DNA of 64,000 bases, taken from NCBI GenBank assembly GCA_020445645.1, contig JAGRGG010000019.1, positions 1 through 64,000 of the forward strand, read 5' to 3'. Both the position numbers and the translations under genes were made by a program. A model generated the notes under the pieces. It was not told the DNA's origin. It searched no databases and was given only the letters and a program-made list of their open reading frames with translations. Below are positions 8,271-16,782 of this stretch, piece after piece (within the stretch, counting starts at the first letter, position 1; each line of letters begins with the position of its first letter). The stretch is from Geminicoccaceae bacterium. GTDB taxonomy: Bacteria; Pseudomonadota; Alphaproteobacteria; Geminicoccales; Geminicoccaceae.

Positions 8271-9092
8271 CTAGTCGGCGAACAGGGTCAGCTTGTCGGC
8301 CGGCAGGGGGCTGACGACGGCGTAGCTGAACCGCCCGTCGGTCCAGCGCGCCTCGTTCAGCCCGGCGTCGAGGGCGTCGACGGCGGCGGGCTCCGCCACC
8401 TGCCCCGCCTTCGCCACGCCGATGCGCAGCAGGGCCGGCGTGCCCTTCACGTCGTAGAGGAGGAGGGCGGCGCCCTTGGGGTCCTCCCGGTCGACGCTCG
8501 CGCCGACGAGGCGGGCGCCGGCGGGCTGCGGCAGGGCCGGAGGCGCGGTACCGAGGCGGCCCCTGAACCAGCCGTCGAGCCGCCCCGCGTCGGCGGTGCG
8601 GATGTCGAGGTCCTGGGCGTGGTCGGCGAGGGTGCGGTAGGCGGCAAGGGTCGCGTGCGACTCGTTGTCCCCGCCGAGGCCGAGGTCGAGGAGGGCGGCG
8701 AGGCCGACGAAGACGACGCCGAAGCCGACGAAGCGCCGCCACAGCCCGACCGGGCTCCGCCCCTTCACCGCCCCGCCGGCCGGCGGGGCCACCGCCGGGG
8801 GCGGGAAGCGGCCCGTCGGGACGGCGCGCGGCAGGAACAGGGACGGGGGGCGCTCGTCGATGACGAGGCCGGGCTCGACGAGGCTCATCTCGAGCGGGGT
8901 CCAAAAGGACGCCGACTGCTCCATGCAGCGAAAGCGCCGGTGGAGGTCGCGCTCGAACCGGCAGAGGCGCTCGATGCGGCCCCGGCAGGCCCTGCAGCCG
9001 GCGACGTGGCGCTTGAGCAGCGCGAGCCGGCCGCGCCCGAGGCCCCCGTCGAGGCAGGCTTCCAGGTACCGCTCCAAGTCAGAGCAGTTCAT
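8271..9092 (-). CDS. Anti-sigma factor-like zinc-finger membrane protein
   Basis: 273 residues. The N-terminus holds a putative zinc-binding anti-sigma motif, H-x3-C-x2-C (HVAGCRAC, about residues 25-32), preceded by MNCSDLERYLEACLDGGL, the usual layout of ZAS-type anti-sigma factors. A single membrane helix follows at about 127-145 (FVGFGVVFVGLAALLDLGL), and the rest would be periplasmic. The expected role is to hold an ECF sigma factor inactive until a signal is sensed. No sigma factor gene is adjacent, which is unusual. The ATG at 9092 was chosen because it starts just before the finger and follows GGGGGCGAG; a longer in-frame extension upstream looks non-coding. Confidence 0.65.
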   Translation of the reverse strand: MNCSDLERYLEACLDGGLGRGRLALLKRHVAGCRACRGRIERLCRFERDLHRRFRCMEQSASFWTPLEMSLVEPGLVIDERPPSLFLPRAVPTGRFPPPAVAPPAGGAVKGRSPVGLWRRFVGFGVVFVGLAALLDLGLGGDNESHATLAAYRTLADHAQDLDIRTADAGRLDGWFRGRLGTAPPALPQPAGARLVGASVDREDPKGAALLLYDVKGTPALLRIGVAKAGQVAEPAAVDALDAGLNEARWTDGRFSYAVVSPLPADKLTLFAD

Positions 9093-9275
9093 CTCGCCCC
9101 CGTCGCTTTGCTTTCCCGTCGTCACCGCCCAGGCCCGCATCCTCCGCACGCCATCGACATTCCTCCAAAGGCCCGACCGATGCAACGACATAAAATCGCC
9201 CCGCCCGCTTGGCTTGTTTCCCCGGCGACGGCCGGCCTATACCGGAAGGGTTCACGGCAAACGGGAGGCAGGACG

Positions 9276-11318
9276 ATGGCGGAACCCGTCAACAACGCCG
9301 GCACGTGGCGCAGCGTGGGGCTGGTCGGCCCGATGGGCGCCGGCAAGACCACGCTGCTCGAGAGCCTGCTCCACGTCGCGGGCAGGACGACCCGCAAGGG
9401 TCGCGTCGCCGACGGCACCACGGTCGGCGACGCCAGCCCCGAGGCGCGCGCCCGCCAGATGGGCACCGAGGTCACGGCGGCTTGGCTGGAGGGGGGGCCG
9501 GAAGGGGACGGCGGACGCCTCACTTTGCTCGACTGCCCGGGCTCGGTCGAGCTGTCCTCGGAGACGCGCCACGCGCTCGCCGGCCTCGACCTCGCCGCCG
9601 TCGTCGTCGAGCCGGTCGCAGAGCGCATCGCCGTCGTCGCCCCGCTCCTCCAGTTCCTCGACGCCAACGACATCCCGCACGTCGTGTTCATCAACAAGAT
9701 GGACCGCTCGGAGGCGCGCTTTCGGGACCTGATCGACGCCCTGCGCCGGGCGAGCGGCCGCCCCGTCGTGCCCCACCAGTACGCGATCGGCCGCGGCGAC
9801 GACCTCCTCGGCTACATCGACCTCGTGACCGAGAACGCCTACGGCTACAACGCGAACGCCCCGTCCGCGCCGATCCCCCTTCCCGCCGACTACGAGGAGC
9901 GCGAGCGGGCGGCGCGGGCGGAGATGCTCGAAACCCTCGCCGACTTCGACGACGAGCTGTTGGAGGAGCTGCTCGAGGACCGCACGCCCTCGGAGGACGT
10001 GATCCGCAAGGACCTCCAGAAGACGCTGGGCGCGGACCAGGTGGTGCCGGTCTTCATCGGCGTCGCCGAGAAGGACATGGGGGTGAGGCGCTTCCTCGAC
10101 TGCCTCCTGCGGGAAACCCCGCCGCCCGACGTTCGGGCCGGGGCGCTGGGCCTCGCCGGCGAGGGGCCGGCCCTCGCCGGCGTCCTCAAGACCTACCACC
10201 AGCACCACGCCGGCAAGCTGTCGCTGGTACGGGTGTGGCGGGGGCGGATCAGGGACGGGATGCCGCTCGGCGGGATGCGGATCGGCGGCATCGTCAGGCT
10301 GTTCGGGGGGCAGCAGGAGGCGGTCGGCGAGGCGGGTCCCGGCGAGATCGTGGCGCTGGCCCGCATGGACGAGGCGCGCACCGGCCAGATGCTGGAGGAG
10401 AACGGCCCCGCCAGGCCCGGTCCGGACTCCCCCTTGCAGCCCATGTTCGGCTACGCGGTCCGCGCCCTCAATCGGGGCGACGACGTGAAGCTCTCCGGCG
10501 CGTTCGCCAAGCTCGTCGACGAGGATCCCGGCCTCTCCGTGGTCCAGGACCCCGGCACGGGCGAGATGGTGCTCTGGGGCCAGGGCGAGATGCACCTGAA
10601 GATCGCCCTCGACCGCCTGCGGACGAAGCACCACGTCGAGCTGGAGACCCGCCCGCCCGGCACCCCCTACCGCGAGACGATAAGAAAGGGCGCCGCGGCG
10701 CACGGAAGGCACAAGAAGCAGAGCGGCGGGCACGGCCAGTTCGGCGACGTGAAGATCGAGATCGCCCCCCTCCCCCGCGGCCAGGGCTTCGCCTTCGAGA
10801 GCCGGGTCGTCGGCGGCTCGGTGCCCCGCCAGTACGTCCCGGCGGTCGAGGCCGGCGCGCGCGAGCACCTGCAAAAGGGACCCTTGGGGTTTCCCGTCGT
10901 CGACGTCGGCGTCGCCCTGATCGACGGGCAGTTCCACTCGGTCGACAGCAACGAACTGTCGTTCAAGATGGCGACCGGCCTCGCGCTCAAGGAGGGCCTG
11001 CCGGAATGCGGCCCCGTCCTCCTCGAGCCCATCCTCAAGGTGACGGTGTCGGTGCCGGCCGAACAGACCTCGCGGGCCTTGCAGATCCTGACGCAAAAGC
11101 GCGGGCAGATCCTCGGCTACGAGGCGAAGGACGGCTGGAACGGCTGGGACCAGATCGAGGCCTTCCTGCCGCAGGCGGAGATGCACGACCTCGTCGTGCT
11201 CCTGCGCTCCGCGACGCAGGGGGTCGGCTTCTTCGCCTGGGGCTTCGACCATATGGACGAGGTGCCGGACCGGCTGGTCCAGGACGTCGTCGGCAAGCAG
11301 AGCAGCCACGCCGCCTGA
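9276..11318 (+). CDS. Elongation factor G-like GTPase (EF-G paralogue)
   Basis: 680 residues with the domain order of EF-G. The P-loop is GPMGAGKTT (about residue 19), the G3 region LLDCPG, and the guanine-specificity motif NKMD. Domains II-V follow, ending in the EF-G C-terminal fold (GYEAKDGWNGWDQIEAFLP). True EF-G has P-loop AHIDAGKTT-type sequence and lies in the str operon with tufA. This one stands alone and diverges in the P-loop, so it fits the EF-G-like protein subfamily, whose physiological role is unclear. The ATG at 9276 follows GGGAGGCAGGA. A strong bidirectional terminator separates it from flhB. Confidence 0.88.
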   Translation: MAEPVNNAGTWRSVGLVGPMGAGKTTLLESLLHVAGRTTRKGRVADGTTVGDASPEARARQMGTEVTAAWLEGGPEGDGGRLTLLDCPGSVELSSETRHALAGLDLAAVVVEPVAERIAVVAPLLQFLDANDIPHVVFINKMDRSEARFRDLIDALRRASGRPVVPHQYAIGRGDDLLGYIDLVTENAYGYNANAPSAPIPLPADYEERERAARAEMLETLADFDDELLEELLEDRTPSEDVIRKDLQKTLGADQVVPVFIGVAEKDMGVRRFLDCLLRETPPPDVRAGALGLAGEGPALAGVLKTYHQHHAGKLSLVRVWRGRIRDGMPLGGMRIGGIVRLFGGQQEAVGEAGPGEIVALARMDEARTGQMLEENGPARPGPDSPLQPMFGYAVRALNRGDDVKLSGAFAKLVDEDPGLSVVQDPGTGEMVLWGQGEMHLKIALDRLRTKHHVELETRPPGTPYRETIRKGAAAHGRHKKQSGGHGQFGDVKIEIAPLPRGQGFAFESRVVGGSVPRQYVPAVEAGAREHLQKGPLGFPVVDVGVALIDGQFHSVDSNELSFKMATGLALKEGLPECGPVLLEPILKVTVSVPAEQTSRALQILTQKRGQILGYEAKDGWNGWDQIEAFLPQAEMHDLVVLLRSATQGVGFFAWGFDHMDEVPDRLVQDVVGKQSSHAA

Positions 11319-11323
11319 AGTGC

Positions 11324-11368
11324 TACGCTTCGCGTCCGCTGGCCCCGCGCCAGCGGACGCGAAGCGTA
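11324..11368. terminator. Bidirectional terminator-type hairpin between the EF-G-like gene and flhB
   Basis: A perfect 19-bp inverted repeat: tacgcttcgcgtccgctgg at 11324-11342, its complement at 11350-11368, and a 7-base loop. It begins 5 bases after the EF-G-like stop (11318) and ends just before the flhB stop (11371) on the other strand. Only two T follow on either side, so it may act as a symmetrical end for both converging transcripts rather than a classic T-run terminator. Confidence 0.7.
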
Positions 11369-11370
11369 TT

Positions 11371-12435
11371 CTACCGCTGACGCAGCCGCATGATGTACCC
11401 GATGATCTCGGCCACCGCCTTGTAGTGCTGTTCCGGGATCGTCTGCCCAACCTCGACGCTCTTGTGGAGCGCCCTTGCGAGCGGCGGGCTTTCCATGAGC
11501 GGAACGCCGCTCGCCTTGGCGACCTCGCGGATCTTCAGGGCCAAGTGGTCGACGCCCTTGGCGACGACGACGGGGACGGCTTCCTTCTTCGGGTCGTAGC
11601 GCAGCGCGACGCTGACGTGGGTGGGGTTCGTGATGACGACGGTGGCCTTCGGCACGTCGGCCATCATCCGCTGCCGCGCCCGCTCCATCCGCATCTGGCG
11701 GAGCCGGGCCTTGATGTGCGGGTCGCCGTCGCTCTGCTTCTGCTCGTCCTGGATGTCCTGGCGCGACATCCGCATCTGCTTCATGAAGTCGAAGCGCTGC
11801 CAAGCGTAGTCGAGCCCGGCGAGGAACGCCATGATCGCGGCGGCGACGACGAGGAGGCGGAGGCAAAGGGTGGTCATGTAGCCGGCGAGCGGCGAGGCCT
11901 GGAGTTCCGCCGACATCAGGAGGCGGGGCGTCTCGGGCCACAGGACCGCCATGCCGGCGACGGCGACGAGCAGGATCTTGCCGATGTTCTTCAGGAACTC
12001 GACCAGGGTCTTGGTCGAGAACAGCCGCTTGAAGCCCGCCATCGGCGACAGGCGCTCGGCCTTGGGCTTCAGCGATTCGGCGCTCCAGACGATGCCGTTC
12101 TGCAAGGCGGCCGCCGCGATCGCCGCCGCCGCGAAGCCCAGGAACGGCACGAGCATCAGCTTGCCCGTCGCGGCGAACGCGCCGGTGAACGCCCGGCCCA
12201 GCGCCGCCGGGTCGGTCGGCAGGGTCGCGGCGTTGGCGAGGAACCCCCGCAGGAGGGTCGTGAGCCCGAGCGCGATGCCGGGCGCCGCCGTCATGACGAG
12301 GAGGGCGGCCGTCGTGAACAGAAGAAAGCTGCCGACCTCGCGCGAGGCGACGAGCTGGCCCTTCTCGCGGGCGTCGTCGAGCCGCTTTTGCGTCGGCTGC
12401 TCGGTCTTCTGCGATTGGTCCTGCTCTTCGGCCAT
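11371..12435 (-). CDS. flhB: Flagellar type III export protein FlhB
   Basis: 354 residues. It is the inner-membrane component of the flagellar export gate that switches substrate class from rod/hook to filament. The N-terminus QKTEQPTQKRLDDAREKGQ is the FlhB/YscU start. Four hydrophobic spans lie between about 35 and 210. The autocleavage site NPTH is at residues 270-273 (VVITNPTHVSVALRYDPK). It is the last gene of the flgB-flgC-fliE-fliQ-fliR-flhB operon and starts 17 bases after fliR. The cytoplasmic domain is complete. Confidence 0.96.
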   Translation of the reverse strand: MAEEQDQSQKTEQPTQKRLDDAREKGQLVASREVGSFLLFTTAALLVMTAAPGIALGLTTLLRGFLANAATLPTDPAALGRAFTGAFAATGKLMLVPFLGFAAAAIAAAALQNGIVWSAESLKPKAERLSPMAGFKRLFSTKTLVEFLKNIGKILLVAVAGMAVLWPETPRLLMSAELQASPLAGYMTTLCLRLLVVAAAIMAFLAGLDYAWQRFDFMKQMRMSRQDIQDEQKQSDGDPHIKARLRQMRMERARQRMMADVPKATVVITNPTHVSVALRYDPKKEAVPVVVAKGVDHLALKIREVAKASGVPLMESPPLARALHKSVEVGQTIPEQHYKAVAEIIGYIMRLRQR

Positions 12436-12452
12436 CCGTCCCTAGCTTCCCG

Positions 12453-13241
12453 TCAAGCCTTGTCGAGCCAGAGGAGCGCCTGCTCCAGGGTGTCGAGGAA
12501 GAGGCGTCCCGCCATGCCGACCGAGAACAGGATGACGACGAGGGCGGTCGTGATCTGGAGGGGCATGACGACGAACAGCACCTGGAGCGACGGCATGAGC
12601 CGGTTGAGGATGCCCATGAGCAGGTAGAGGCCGAAGCCGACGACGACGAGCGGCGCCGAGAGCCGGAGCCCGGCCGCGACCGCGAGGCCGAGGAGCCGGA
12701 GGATGGCCTCGGCCATGTCGCCGAGCGGCAGGTCCGCCCCCGGCGCCAGCGGCGCGTAGCTGGCCGCGAGGCCCTTGAGGATCAGGAGGTGCGTGTCGGT
12801 GGCGACGATGAGGACGAGCCCCAGCGTGGTCAGCAGGTTGCCGAAGATCGTGCCCTGCGCGCCCTCGTTGGGGTCGAACATGGACGCCGCCGAGAGGCCG
12901 GACTGCATGGCGAGCACGGCGCCGCCGAAATGCATGACGGTGAGCGCCAGCTTCAGGGTTCCGCCGAGGAACAGGCCGGTCAGCACCTCGACCCCGACGA
13001 GGCCGGCGAGCGCGCCGACCCCTTCCGGCATCGGGGGGAGCACGGGCGCCAGGGGGACGCTGAGCAGCAGGCTGACGACGAAGGCGAGGAGCAGGCGGAG
13101 CCGGCCCAGCACGTAGCTCTCGCCGATCGCCGGCATCACGGTGAAGGCGGCGCCGATGCGGCAGAAGACGAGCAGGATCCCGAAGGTCTCCTGGCTCAAA
13201 AGGCCGGCGAGGCCCGTCATCCCCCCCATCGGCCCCATCAT
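12453..13241 (-). CDS. fliR: Flagellar biosynthetic protein FliR
   Basis: 262 residues and almost entirely hydrophobic. It is a core subunit of the FliP-FliQ-FliR export gate in the basal body. The segment FCRIGAAFTVMPAIGESYVLGRLRLLLAF near the N-terminus is typical, with a conserved early Arg. Downstream segments match the FliR pattern of membrane hairpins (for example GVEVLTGLFLGGTLKLAL). The start lies one base after the fliQ stop. The partner genes fliP and flhA are not in this window. Confidence 0.94.
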   Translation of the reverse strand: MMGPMGGMTGLAGLLSQETFGILLVFCRIGAAFTVMPAIGESYVLGRLRLLLAFVVSLLLSVPLAPVLPPMPEGVGALAGLVGVEVLTGLFLGGTLKLALTVMHFGGAVLAMQSGLSAASMFDPNEGAQGTIFGNLLTTLGLVLIVATDTHLLILKGLAASYAPLAPGADLPLGDMAEAILRLLGLAVAAGLRLSAPLVVVGFGLYLLMGILNRLMPSLQVLFVVMPLQITTALVVILFSVGMAGRLFLDTLEQALLWLDKA

Positions 13242-13242
13242 C

Positions 13243-13515
13243 CTAGCCGATCCCGATCGTGGCGATGCGCATGAACAGGTGCTCGGTGAAGTCCTTCAGG
13301 GTCGCCAGCATGAACGGCACGGTGAGGACCAGGACGCCGAACAGCGCCAGCACCTTCGGCACGAAAGTGAGCGTCATCTCCTGGATCTGGGTGAGCGCCT
13401 GGAGAAGGGAGATGACGAGGCCGACGGCGAGCGCCGTGAGCATGACGGGGGCGCCGACCTGGACCATCACCCAGAGGGTCTCGCGGGTCAGTTCGATGAA
13501 GGTTTCTTCGTTCAA
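13243..13515 (-). CDS. fliQ: Flagellar biosynthetic protein FliQ
   Basis: 90 residues, the normal FliQ size, with two membrane helices (about 15-38 and 52-75). It is a small subunit of the flagellar export gate. The segments VISLLQALTQIQEMTLTFVPK and ETLWVMVQVGAPVML are strongly family-like. It sits between fliE and fliR in the order usual for alphaproteobacteria. Confidence 0.95.
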   Translation of the reverse strand: MNEETFIELTRETLWVMVQVGAPVMLTALAVGLVISLLQALTQIQEMTLTFVPKVLALFGVLVLTVPFMLATLKDFTEHLFMRIATIGIG

Positions 13516-13539
13516 CGCCCATGTCCCTTACGCTTCGCC

Positions 13540-13851
13540 TCAGACCGGCATCCGGATGATTTCCTGGTACGCCGTCAGCACGCGGTCCCGGATGGCCGTC
13601 ACCTTCTGCAAGGAGAGTTCGGCGGCGCTGATGGCTTCCACGAGGGCCTGCACGTCGGCCTGCCCGACGAGGGCCTTGAGCGAGGTTTCCTCGCTGTGGC
13701 GAAGCGCCGTGACGCCCTCGCCGATCTCGTTCTTGAGCAGCGCCTGGAAGCTGGGCGCCGGGGCGGCCTCGGTGCCGTTCTTCTCGGTCGCGGCGGTGGC
13801 GGAGCGGTAGGCGCCGAGGGCCTGCTGGATGCCGGCCTGCTGGATCGTCAT
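13540..13851 (-). CDS. fliE: Flagellar hook-basal body complex protein FliE
   Basis: 103 residues. FliE links the MS ring or export gate to the proximal rod. The C-terminal half has the family pattern LVEAISAAELSLQKVTAIRDRVLTAYQEIIRMPV, and the N-terminal half is variable, as expected. It is encoded between flgC and fliQ. It contains no signal peptide, consistent with export through the flagellar apparatus. Confidence 0.93.
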   Translation of the reverse strand: MTIQQAGIQQALGAYRSATAATEKNGTEAAPAPSFQALLKNEIGEGVTALRHSEETSLKALVGQADVQALVEAISAAELSLQKVTAIRDRVLTAYQEIIRMPV

Positions 13852-13886
13852 GTCGTGGTTCCTTTGGCTGGACGGGGGGGGCTGCC

Positions 13887-14294
13887 CTAGCGCAGCACGT
13901 CGATGAGCTTTTGCAGCATCGAGCGCGCCTGCTGCATGGCGCTCAGGTTCGCCTCGTAGGAGCGCTGCGCTTCCCGCATGTCCATGAGCTCGACGAGCGG
14001 GTTGACGTTCGGGTAGAGCACGTAGCCCTCGCCGTCGGCCGCCGGATGGTTCGGCTCGAAGCGCCGGTCCATCGGGCTCTTGTCGACGTCGTAGCGCCGC
14101 ACCTCGACGAGTTCCGCCTGGGTCTCGCGGTCGAGTTCGCCCTTGAAGGTGAGGGTCTTGCGGCGGTAGCCCTCGCCGCCCGGCGCCTCGGCGGTCGATT
14201 CCGCGTTGGCGAGGTTCTCCGAGACGACCCGCATCCGGGCGGACTGCGCCTTCATGCCGGAGGCGGCGATGCGCATCGAAGCCGAAAGGTCCAT
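13887..14294 (-). CDS. flgC: Flagellar proximal rod protein FlgC
   Basis: 135 residues. It is a rod subunit of the basal body. The N-terminus (SMRIAASGMKAQSARMRVVSENLANAEST) carries the flagellar rod/hook consensus with the ANAxT segment. The C-terminal MREAQRSYEANLSAMQQARSMLQKLIDVLR is the usual closing helix. It starts 17 bases after flgB. Confidence 0.96.
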   Translation of the reverse strand: MDLSASMRIAASGMKAQSARMRVVSENLANAESTAEAPGGEGYRRKTLTFKGELDRETQAELVEVRRYDVDKSPMDRRFEPNHPAADGEGYVLYPNVNPLVELMDMREAQRSYEANLSAMQQARSMLQKLIDVLR

Positions 14295-14311
14295 GACTCG
14301 TATCCCCAGAC

Positions 14312-14716
14312 TTAAGAGGACGCGCCGCCGATCGCGGTGCGCAGGAGGCCCAGGTACTTCTTGTAGACGTTCGTCGTCGTCTCGTAGTCGAGGCGGGTCT
14401 GCATGAGCTTTTCCGACTGCTCTTCCAAGAGCACCTCGTTGCCCGCGGGTGAGGTCTCGTAGCCGTGGACGGCCCGGCCGTCGGTCCGCAGCGGCGTCAG
14501 GGCGACGGCCTCGATGTGCCGGGCGTCGGTTGCCTTGAGGCTCAAGCCTCGATCGTTGCTTCGTGCCCGGGCCAGAAGATCCTCGAAGCCGGCCGCCTTC
14601 AGGTCGCGCGGCGCGTAGCCCGGCGTGTCGGCGTTGGCGAGGTTCTGCGTCACGACGGCGTGTCGCGCCTGGAGCCAGCCACCCTTGGCCGAAAGCAGCG
14701 AGAACAGGACGGACAA
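14312..14716 (-). CDS. flgB: Flagellar proximal rod protein FlgB
   Basis: 134 residues. It is a proximal rod subunit and the first gene of the operon. The conserved segment RHAVVTQNLANADTPGYAPRDL lies near the N-terminus, with a helical C-terminus (RLDYETTTNVYKKYLGLLRTAIG). The first codon is preceded by AGAGTCCCC, a modest ribosome site. A perfect CtrA box about 70-85 bases upstream suggests cell-cycle control of the whole operon. Confidence 0.95.
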   Translation of the reverse strand: MSVLFSLLSAKGGWLQARHAVVTQNLANADTPGYAPRDLKAAGFEDLLARARSNDRGLSLKATDARHIEAVALTPLRTDGRAVHGYETSPAGNEVLLEEQSEKLMQTRLDYETTTNVYKKYLGLLRTAIGGASS

Positions 14717-14782
14717 GGGGACTCTCCCATCGTAAGCGGGACCGGCTGGCCGCCGGGGCGATTGCAGAAATATCTTGTTAGG

Positions 14783-14798
14783 GTTAACAACCGCTTAA
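14783..14798 (-). promoter_or_regulatory. CtrA-binding site between flgB and csrA
   Basis: Read on the minus strand this is TTAAGCGGTTGTTAAC, an exact match to the TTAA-N7-TTAAC consensus for the alphaproteobacterial response regulator CtrA, which controls early flagellar operons. It lies 67 bases upstream of the flgB start and 54 bases from csrA on the other strand, in an AT-rich spot within very GC-rich DNA. Binding is inferred from the consensus. Confidence 0.75.
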
Positions 14799-14851
14799 TC
14801 CTCCAAGGGTATCGTGCCCGTCGAAGAGGCACGATCGACCAGGAGAGACGG

Positions 14852-15076
14852 ATGCTCTATCTGACCCGGCGCAGCGGCGAGGCCGTGATCATCAACAACC
14901 AGATCGAGGTGCGCGTCGTCGAGGTGAAGGGGCGCAGCGTGAAGCTGGGCTTCAACTTCCCGAGTTCGGCCAGCGTGCTGCGGGAGGAGATCTACCTCCA
15001 GGTCAAGGCCGAGAACGAGGCGGCGGCGAAGGCGTCGCTGCCGATCGGAGAACTGCTGAAGGCCCGCAAGGCGTGA
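14852..15076 (+). CDS. csrA: Carbon storage regulator CsrA family protein
   Basis: 74 residues. It is a small dimeric RNA-binding protein that represses or activates translation by binding GGA motifs in mRNA leaders. The start [22 protein letters not shown] matches the CsrA beta-strand pattern, although canonical CsrA has MLILTRKxGE and DDI. The C-terminal extension after residue 55 is longer than in enterobacterial CsrA (61 residues). The ATG follows AGGAGA. It is divergent from the flagellar operon, fitting the known role of CsrA in flagellin and motility control. purE overlaps its stop codon (GTGA). Confidence 0.88.
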   Translation: MLYLTRRSGEAVIINNQIEVRVVEVKGRSVKLGFNFPSSASVLREEIYLQVKAENEAAAKASLPIGELLKARKA

Positions 15077-15564
15077 CGGCCGAGGTGGCGATCGTCATGG
15101 GCAGCCAGTCCGACTGGCCCGTACTGCGCCACGGCGCCGACGTGCTGCGCGCGCTGGGGGTTGCCTACGACGCCCGGATCGTCTCCGCGCACCGCACGCC
15201 TGAGCGCCTGTTCGCGTTCGCGCGCGGCGCCGCCGCCGAGGGGTTCAAGGTGATCGTCGCCGGCGCCGGGGGTGCCGCGCACCTGCCCGGCATGGTGGCG
15301 GCGCTGACCCCCCTTCCCGTCCTGGGCGTGCCGGTCGAGAGCCGGGCCTTGAGCGGCCTCGACAGCCTGCTCTCGATCGTCCAGATGCCGGCCGGGGTCC
15401 CCGTCGGCACGCTAGCGATCGGCAAGGCGGGGGCGGTCAACGCCGCGCTGCTCGCGGCCTCGATCTTGGCGCTCGCCGACCCCGCCCTCGCCGAGCGGCT
15501 GGGCGCGTGGCGCCGGCGGCAGACCGAGGCCGTCGCCCCCGCCCCGGCGGACGACGACGCATGA
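15073..15564 (+). CDS. purE: 5-(carboxyamino)imidazole ribonucleotide mutase (class I PurE)
   Basis: 163 residues. It converts N5-CAIR to CAIR in de novo purine synthesis. The signature [17 protein letters not shown] is at the N-terminus, then SAHRTPERL, then [17 protein letters not shown]; these form the substrate site. The GTG start overlaps the csrA stop by four bases, and the stop overlaps the purK start (ATGA), so csrA-purE-purK is one coupled unit. Coupling of csrA to purine genes is uncommon. Confidence 0.96.
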   Translation: MTAEVAIVMGSQSDWPVLRHGADVLRALGVAYDARIVSAHRTPERLFAFARGAAAEGFKVIVAGAGGAAHLPGMVAALTPLPVLGVPVESRALSGLDSLLSIVQMPAGVPVGTLAIGKAGAVNAALLAASILALADPALAERLGAWRRRQTEAVAPAPADDDA

Positions 15565-16631
15565 CCCTCGCCCCCGGCGGCACGATCGGCATCCTCGGCG
15601 GCGGCCAGCTGGGGCGGATGACGGCCCTGGCGGCGGCCCGCCTCGGCTACCGCTGCCGGGTTCTCGCCCCCGAGGCCGACGCCCCGGCGGCGGACGTGGC
15701 GCCCTACGTCCGGGCCGCCTACGACGACGGGGCGGCGCTGGAGCGCTTCGCCGCCGCCGTCGACGTGGTCACGCTCGAATTCGAGAACGTCCCCGTCGCC
15801 GCGCTCGAACGGCTGGCCGCGCGTGTCCCCGTCCGTCCGGGCGCTTCCGTCCTCGCCGTCACCCAGGACCGGCTGCGGGAAAAGGCCTTCGTCAACGCGC
15901 AGGGCGTCGCCACCGCCCCCTGGGCGCCGGTGACGGGCGGGGCCGACATCGAGGCGGCACGCCGGCGGATCCCGGGTGCCGCCGTCCTGAAGACGGCGCG
16001 GCTCGGCTACGACGGCAGGGGGCAGGCGCGGCTCGCGGCCGGCGAGCCGCTCGGCCCCGCCTGGGAAGGTCTCGGCGGCGGGGACTGCATCATCGAGGGG
16101 CTCGTCCGCTTTCAAGGCGAGGTCTCCGTCATCGTCGCCCGGAACGCCGCGGGCGACGCCGTCGCCTACCCCCCCGTCGCCAACCGGCACGAGGACGGGA
16201 TCCTGCGCGAAACCTCCGTTCCCTCCGGCCTGGACGCGGCCCAGGCCGAGGCGGCGGTGGCGATCGCCCTCCGCCTCGCGGGCGCGCTCGACGTGGTCGG
16301 CCTGCTCGCGGTCGAGATGTTCCTGGACGAGGACGGTACCCCGCTCGTCAACGAGCTTGCGCCAAGGCCGCACAATTCCGGCCACTGGAGCCTCGACGCG
16401 GCGCCCGTCAGCCAGTTCGAGCAGTTGGTCCGGGCCGTGGCCGGGCTGCCCTTCGGCGACCCGGCGCCGTTCGCGGCGGCCAGGATGGTCAACCTGCTGG
16501 GCGACGAGGCCGGGGGATGGCAGGGGATCCTCGCCGACCCCACCGCCCGGCTCCACCTCTACGGCAAGCGGGAAGCACGCCCCGGCCGCAAGATGGGGCA
16601 CGTCACCTACGTCGGGCAGGCGGGCGGCTGA
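15561..16631 (+). CDS. purK: 5-(carboxyamino)imidazole ribonucleotide synthase PurK
   Basis: 356 residues. It is an ATP-grasp enzyme that carboxylates aminoimidazole ribonucleotide with bicarbonate and ATP to give N5-CAIR, the substrate of PurE. The N-terminal [11 protein letters not shown] motif, the central LEFENVP and [11 protein letters not shown] segments, and [14 protein letters not shown] are all diagnostic. The ATG at 15561 overlaps the purE stop, which fixes the start. Complete. Confidence 0.96.
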   Translation: MTLAPGGTIGILGGGQLGRMTALAAARLGYRCRVLAPEADAPAADVAPYVRAAYDDGAALERFAAAVDVVTLEFENVPVAALERLAARVPVRPGASVLAVTQDRLREKAFVNAQGVATAPWAPVTGGADIEAARRRIPGAAVLKTARLGYDGRGQARLAAGEPLGPAWEGLGGGDCIIEGLVRFQGEVSVIVARNAAGDAVAYPPVANRHEDGILRETSVPSGLDAAQAEAAVAIALRLAGALDVVGLLAVEMFLDEDGTPLVNELAPRPHNSGHWSLDAAPVSQFEQLVRAVAGLPFGDPAPFAAARMVNLLGDEAGGWQGILADPTARLHLYGKREARPGRKMGHVTYVGQAGG

Positions 16632-16668
16632 AGCCTTTCCCCAGGATGCCTTCCTTTGCCGGGCGTTG

Positions 16669-16717
16669 TTGCATTGCATAAATTCTTATTGCAACGCACA
16701 AAAAACTATCCTATATC
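16669..16717 (+). promoter_or_regulatory. Phasin gene promoter with two operator-like direct repeats
   Basis: TTGCAA (16689-16694) and TATATC (16712-16717) are spaced by exactly 17 bases, a good sigma-70 promoter. Two related 13-mers, TTGCATTGCATAA (16669-16681) and TTGCAACGCACAA (16689-16701), lie 20 bases apart, on the same face of the helix. The second covers the -35 element. This fits repression by a PHB-responsive regulator such as PhaR, which is not encoded in this window (inference). Confidence 0.6.
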
Positions 16718-16782
16718 AACATCGAGCCCAATCCGAAGTTGTGTATGATCCTATGACACTCCAAGCGCCAGGAGGAGCCCTC

